64,000 bases of DNA from Allorhodopirellula solitaria (lineage in GTDB: Bacteria > Planctomycetota > Planctomycetia > Pirellulales > Pirellulaceae), in assembly GCF_007859855.1 (NCBI RefSeq), contig NZ_SJPK01000010.1, forward strand, positions 1 through 64,000. Reading direction: 5' to 3'. Shown here piece after piece: positions 61,466 to 64,000 of the stretch; the first letter of the stretch is position 1, and each line of letters starts with the position of its first letter. The notes under the pieces were generated by a model, which worked only from the letters and a program-made list of their open reading frames with translations, was not told the origin of the DNA and did not search any database. The translations under genes and the position numbers were made by a program.

Positions 61466-62248
61466 TCACACGCGAATGCTCACTCCGCCATCGACAACGA
61501 TCGTTTGCCCTTGGATCAGATCACTATCGGAACTGCACAGAAACGCCACGACTTTGGCAACATCATGTTGGGCCAGCTTTCGTTCACCGAGCATCATTCG
61601 TTCACTGGCCGCTTTAACGAGGTTATCGGAATCCGGCATGCTGGCGATCGCATCAGTGGCGATAATCCCAGGGAGGACGCAGTTAAAATTGATACCGTCG
61701 TCGCCAAGTTCGAGAGCGAGATGGCGAATCAAACTTTCCAAGGCGGCTTTCGACGCCCCGATCGCACCGTAATGGGGAACCGACCAGCGAGAGCCGTGGC
61801 TACTCACAGCGACAACCTTGCCGTTTTCCGGGCCCGCACCGAGCGCCACCGCCGCAGCCTGAGCCAACCAGATGACTGGGGACGCGTTCGTTCGGAGCAC
61901 GGCTTCGAAGTTAACAGGAGTCAGATCGGCTAAGGCTCGGAACCCGCCCGCCGCCGCGTTGCTGACAACGATATCGAGTCCGCCGAAGCGAGATTGAACC
62001 TCGTCGACCATCGAATGGACATCTTCGCATCGCGACACGTCCGCTTTCACCAGCATCACGTCGGCATCGGCCGCCTTTCGCTCTGCGATCTGCTTGGCGA
62101 CCTCGACAGCTTTTTCTTGCGAATTCAGAAAGTTGACTGCGACACTTGCGCCACGAGCAGCCAATTCCAGCGCGATCTCGCGCCCAATCCCTCGACTCGC
62201 TCCGCTCACGAGAGCTCGCTTTCCCTTCAGATCTTGATTCATTTTCAT
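61466..62248 (-). CDS. Enoyl-ACP reductase III-like SDR (FabL type)
   Basis: 260 residues. SDR start KRALVSGASRGIGREIALELAARG, NAAAGG motif, and SSHGSRWSVPHYGAIGASKAALESLIRHLALEL, where the spaced Tyr and Lys follow the FabL pattern (YxxxxxxK-like, with GxSKAALE) rather than a plain ketoreductase; the C-terminus IQGQTIVVDGGVSIRV is also FabL-like. Likely reduces the enoyl product of the upstream KR-DH protein. The ATG (MKMNQD) overlaps the PKS stop as ATGA, so they are translationally coupled. Confidence 0.88.
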   Translation of the reverse strand: MKMNQDLKGKRALVSGASRGIGREIALELAARGASVAVNFLNSQEKAVEVAKQIAERKAADADVMLVKADVSRCEDVHSMVDEVQSRFGGLDIVVSNAAAGGFRALADLTPVNFEAVLRTNASPVIWLAQAAAVALGAGPENGKVVAVSSHGSRWSVPHYGAIGASKAALESLIRHLALELGDDGINFNCVLPGIIATDAIASMPDSDNLVKAASERMMLGERKLAQHDVAKVVAFLCSSDSDLIQGQTIVVDGGVSIRV

Positions 62249-64000
62249 CCCAACCATCCAATTTGATAACCGACGAGTTCCAAGATGCAGTCGCCATTGA
62301 GCCCCATTAGGCTGGCTCGGAGCGTGGCACCGTTTTCATCGTCACTCTCGCAGTCCACGATCACTCGGAGCGGTTCCCCCGGCACGGGCAAGCGGCCGAT
62401 TTTGATCGTGTCGAATGAGATCGGCAGACTCGGTCGGCCGCCGACACGGTAGGCCAACATCCCCGCGGCATAGAGCACCGCGTCCATCGCGGCGGGCGAA
62501 ATCACCCATCCTCGCAGCGGTCGATTCTCACCTGCGAGATGCGAGGGACTGGGCGTGACAATCACCCCCATGGCAGTTCGCCCATCGGCGGTGAAGCCGA
62601 GTTCTCGCAGACATTGGAACTGCGGTCCGTGGTAAACGGGAGCGTCGATGGATTGATAGTGGACCACATTGTAGTCAGACGGCTCAGACCGTCTGGACTC
62701 TCCATCAGCCGCTACTTCTCGCGACGGGCGGAGCCGTCGGTCGACATTGTAGTCAGACGGCTCCGACCGTCTGGACTCTCCATCAGCCGCCACTTCTCGC
62801 GACGGGCGGAGCCGTCGGTCGACATTGTAGTCAGACGGCTCCGACCGTCTGGACTCTCCATCGGCCGATACTTCTCGCGACGGGCGGAGCCGTCGGTCGA
62901 CATTGTAGTCAGACGGCTCCGACCGTCTGGACTCTACATCGGCCGCTACCTCTCGCGACGGGCGGAGCCGTCGGTCGACTTTGTAGTCAGACGGCTCCGA
63001 CCGTCTGGACTCTCCATCGGCCGCTACCTCTCGCGACGGGCGGAGCCGTCGGTCGACATTGTAGTCAGACGGCTCCGACCGTCTGGACTCATCATCAGCC
63101 GCCACTTCTCGCGACGGGCGGAGCCGTCGGTCGACATTGTAGTCAGACGGCTCCGACCGTCTGGACTCGCCATCGGCCGCTACTTCTCGCGACGGGCGGA
63201 GCCGTCGGTCGACATTGTAGTCAGACGGCTCCGACCGTCTGGACTCATCATCGGCCGCTACTTCTCGCGACGGGCGGAGCCGTCGGTCGACATTTTCTCC
63301 CAATTCGATGGTGGCACTGAAGTGTGGCCGCGAGGCTTCGACGAGACGTCCGTCGCGGCGTCGCAGGTCGCTGACGAGCGTCCATCGCTGGTGCGATGGC
63401 GAGGTGCTCTCCGGTGCAGCACCCTGCGCATTCACTGGCAGGAGTTCCACGGAGATGGGATCCGACGTCAGGCATTTCAGGGGACGATGGGCCTGCACGT
63501 CGTGCAATGCGATGACACCTCGGTTGGTTCCGGCTCGAGCAGCTTCGGCGAGCATCTCAATGGCGATCACGAACGGCAAGGTGGGACGTCCTTGCACCAA
63601 GTGCTCGCTCAAGAATCGATCGCTGGTAGGGTCAAGCGTGACGTTATGCGAGGCGAAGGACGCAGAGTCTTGCCATTGACTTCGGTCGCCTTCGGGATCG
63701 AGCATCGGTAGCGGCAGGCCGATTTCGCAACGATCGGAACGCCTCGAAAGCTCACTATCGCAGGAACACGTCTCCTCGCCTTCGGGAAAGAACTTCCGGA
63801 CGTATCTCCGGTCCGTAATCAGGACTTCCGTCGCATCGCCGCCACACTCGATCTCGTTAAGGAAGTGTTGCAGGCCCTCATGGGCGGGCATGAAATCCAT
63901 GCCGATCATGTCGAGGGCTAGTTTCGCCTCGGGTTTCGTGGCCATGCCGATGTCACCCCAAGCATGCCAATGAAACGTGACGCAGTGGGTATCGGGACGT
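62245..64000 (-). CDS. Type I PKS/fatty-acid synthase, KR-DH C-terminal part (5' end outside window)
   Basis: The frame stays open to the right window edge, so only the C-terminal about 585 residues are seen. Upstream of an internal Met at 63945 it reads FHWHAWGDIGMA, then LGMDFMPAHEGLQHFL-like sequence, the end of a PKS ketoreductase. Then a double-hotdog dehydratase: catalytic His in HLVQGRPTLP (HxxxGxxxxP), YHGPQF in the second hotdog and Asp in SPAAMDAVLYA. Residues numbered from the Met at 63945: His115, array 219-426, Asp488. The array, eight 26-residue units, sits exactly in the linker between the two hotdogs. Stop overlaps the reductase start. Confidence 0.87.
   Translation of the reverse strand, partial: RPDTHCVTFHWHAWGDIGMATKPEAKLALDMIGMDFMPAHEGLQHFLNEIECGGDATEVLITDRRYVRKFFPEGEETCSCDSELSRRSDRCEIGLPLPMLDPEGDRSQWQDSASFASHNVTLDPTSDRFLSEHLVQGRPTLPFVIAIEMLAEAARAGTNRGVIALHDVQAHRPLKCLTSDPISVELLPVNAQGAAPESTSPSHQRWTLVSDLRRRDGRLVEASRPHFSATIELGENVDRRLRPSREVAADDESRRSEPSDYNVDRRLRPSREVAADGESRRSEPSDYNVDRRLRPSREVAADDESRRSEPSDYNVDRRLRPSREVAADGESRRSEPSDYKVDRRLRPSREVAADVESRRSEPSDYNVDRRLRPSREVSADGESRRSEPSDYNVDRRLRPSREVAADGESRRSEPSDYNVDRRLRPSREVAADGESRRSEPSDYNVVHYQSIDAPVYHGPQFQCLRELGFTADGRTAMGVIVTPSPSHLAGENRPLRGWVISPAAMDAVLYAAGMLAYRVGGRPSLPISFDTIKIGRLPVPGEPLRVIVDCESDDENGATLRASLMGLNGDCILELVGYQIGWLG
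62671..63294 (-). repeat. Tandem array, 8 units of 78 bp, in frame
   Basis: Unit starts (plus coordinates) 62671, 62749, 62827, 62905, 62983, 63061, 63139 and 63217. Each unit encodes VDRRLRPSREVAAD, one or two variable residues, ESRRSEPSDYN: 26 residues. Hairpins AGACGG-CTCCGA-CCGTCT (loop CTCAGA in the first unit) and CGACGG-GCGGAG-CCGTCG occur in every unit. Confidence 0.95.

Noticed and set aside
60191-63294. The two tandem arrays as CRISPR arrays
   Set aside because: The units are repeats from end to end with no unique spacers, are exact multiples of three, and lie within coding frames of conserved enzymes; no cas genes are near.
62539-63711. Long plus-strand open frame (about 390 codons) opposite the PKS gene
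   Set aside because: It is made mostly of the array read from the other strand (RRLRPS and RRAEPS again, because the palindrome is readable both ways). The minus-strand frame has the conserved DH motifs.

Overview
The window looks like chromosomal DNA from a Planctomycetota bacterium of the Rhodopirellula/Pirellulaceae type. The evidence is the set of families found together: two DUF1559 pseudopilin-like proteins, a BBP7-type beta-barrel protein, a TIGR03009-type exported protein, a LEPR-XLL surface protein, a giant Ser/Thr kinase with WD40 repeats, a tetrahydromethanopterin-linked C1 (fhc) operon, and many short palindromic dispersed repeats between genes. No rRNA, tRNA or CRISPR array was recognised. 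All names are from reading the sequences; no database search was run.

Layout. 0.3-4.3 kb (minus): a ketoacyl-ACP synthase, a cysteine desulfurase and a TIGR03009-type exported protein. 4.7-7.6 kb (plus): a DUF11 surface protein. 7.6-9.5 kb (minus): a DUF1559 pseudopilin and a DUF2306 membrane protein. 9.5-10.7 kb is a gene-free accessory stretch holding a large inverted repeat. 10.7-13.1 kb: a BBP7 barrel and a diacylglycerol-kinase-like protein. 13.7-16.9 kb: a poly-gamma-glutamate operon (pgsB-pgsC-pgsW). 17-18.2 kb (minus): an unknown small protein and a methyltransferase. 18.5-31 kb (plus): an anti-sigma-like membrane protein, a 2-hydroxyacid dehydrogenase with a coupled small ORF, an SSB-like DUF3127 protein, then the tight run LEPR-XLL protein, kinase-WD40, membrane protein. 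31.1-38 kb (minus): an SGNH hydrolase and GH16 glucanase pair, an OafA-type acyltransferase, an exported planctomycetal protein and a voltage-sensor-like membrane protein. 38-43.1 kb (plus): larC and the coupled fhcA-fhcD-fhcC genes. 43.2-47.7 kb: nonulosonic (pseudaminic) acid genes pseB, pseC, an spsF/pseF-type gene and pseI. 47.7-54.5 kb: small unknowns, a GroES-like protein, a PIN/TRAM protein, a dGTPase and a second DUF1559 protein. 54.5-56.4 kb is a second accessory stretch with two related MITE-like elements (one carrying a nested palindromic insertion) and an IS110-type transposase fragment. 56.4-58.9 kb (minus): a Wzc-like tyrosine autokinase. 59.3-64 kb (minus): the 3' end of a polyketide/fatty-acid-type operon: a KR-DH type I PKS running off the right edge, a FabL-like enoyl reductase, and an HHxxxDG acyltransferase.

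The most unusual signals are as follows. (1) Two genes of the PKS operon each carry an in-frame tandem array, 8 x 78 bp in the DH domain and 6 x 114 bp in the acyltransferase. Both are built from the same short palindrome in alternating orientation, read as RRLRPS one way and RRSEPS the other. (2) The kinase has an N-terminal tail of twelve 12-residue units with an invariant threonine in every unit. (3) Nested MITE-like repeats share a terminal motif with the inverted repeat 45 kb away.

Functionally, much of the window concerns the cell envelope: poly-gamma-glutamate, nonulosonic acid, exopolysaccharide chain-length control, O-acylation, surface proteins and a porin-like barrel. It also holds C1 metabolism and one lipid or polyketide pathway.
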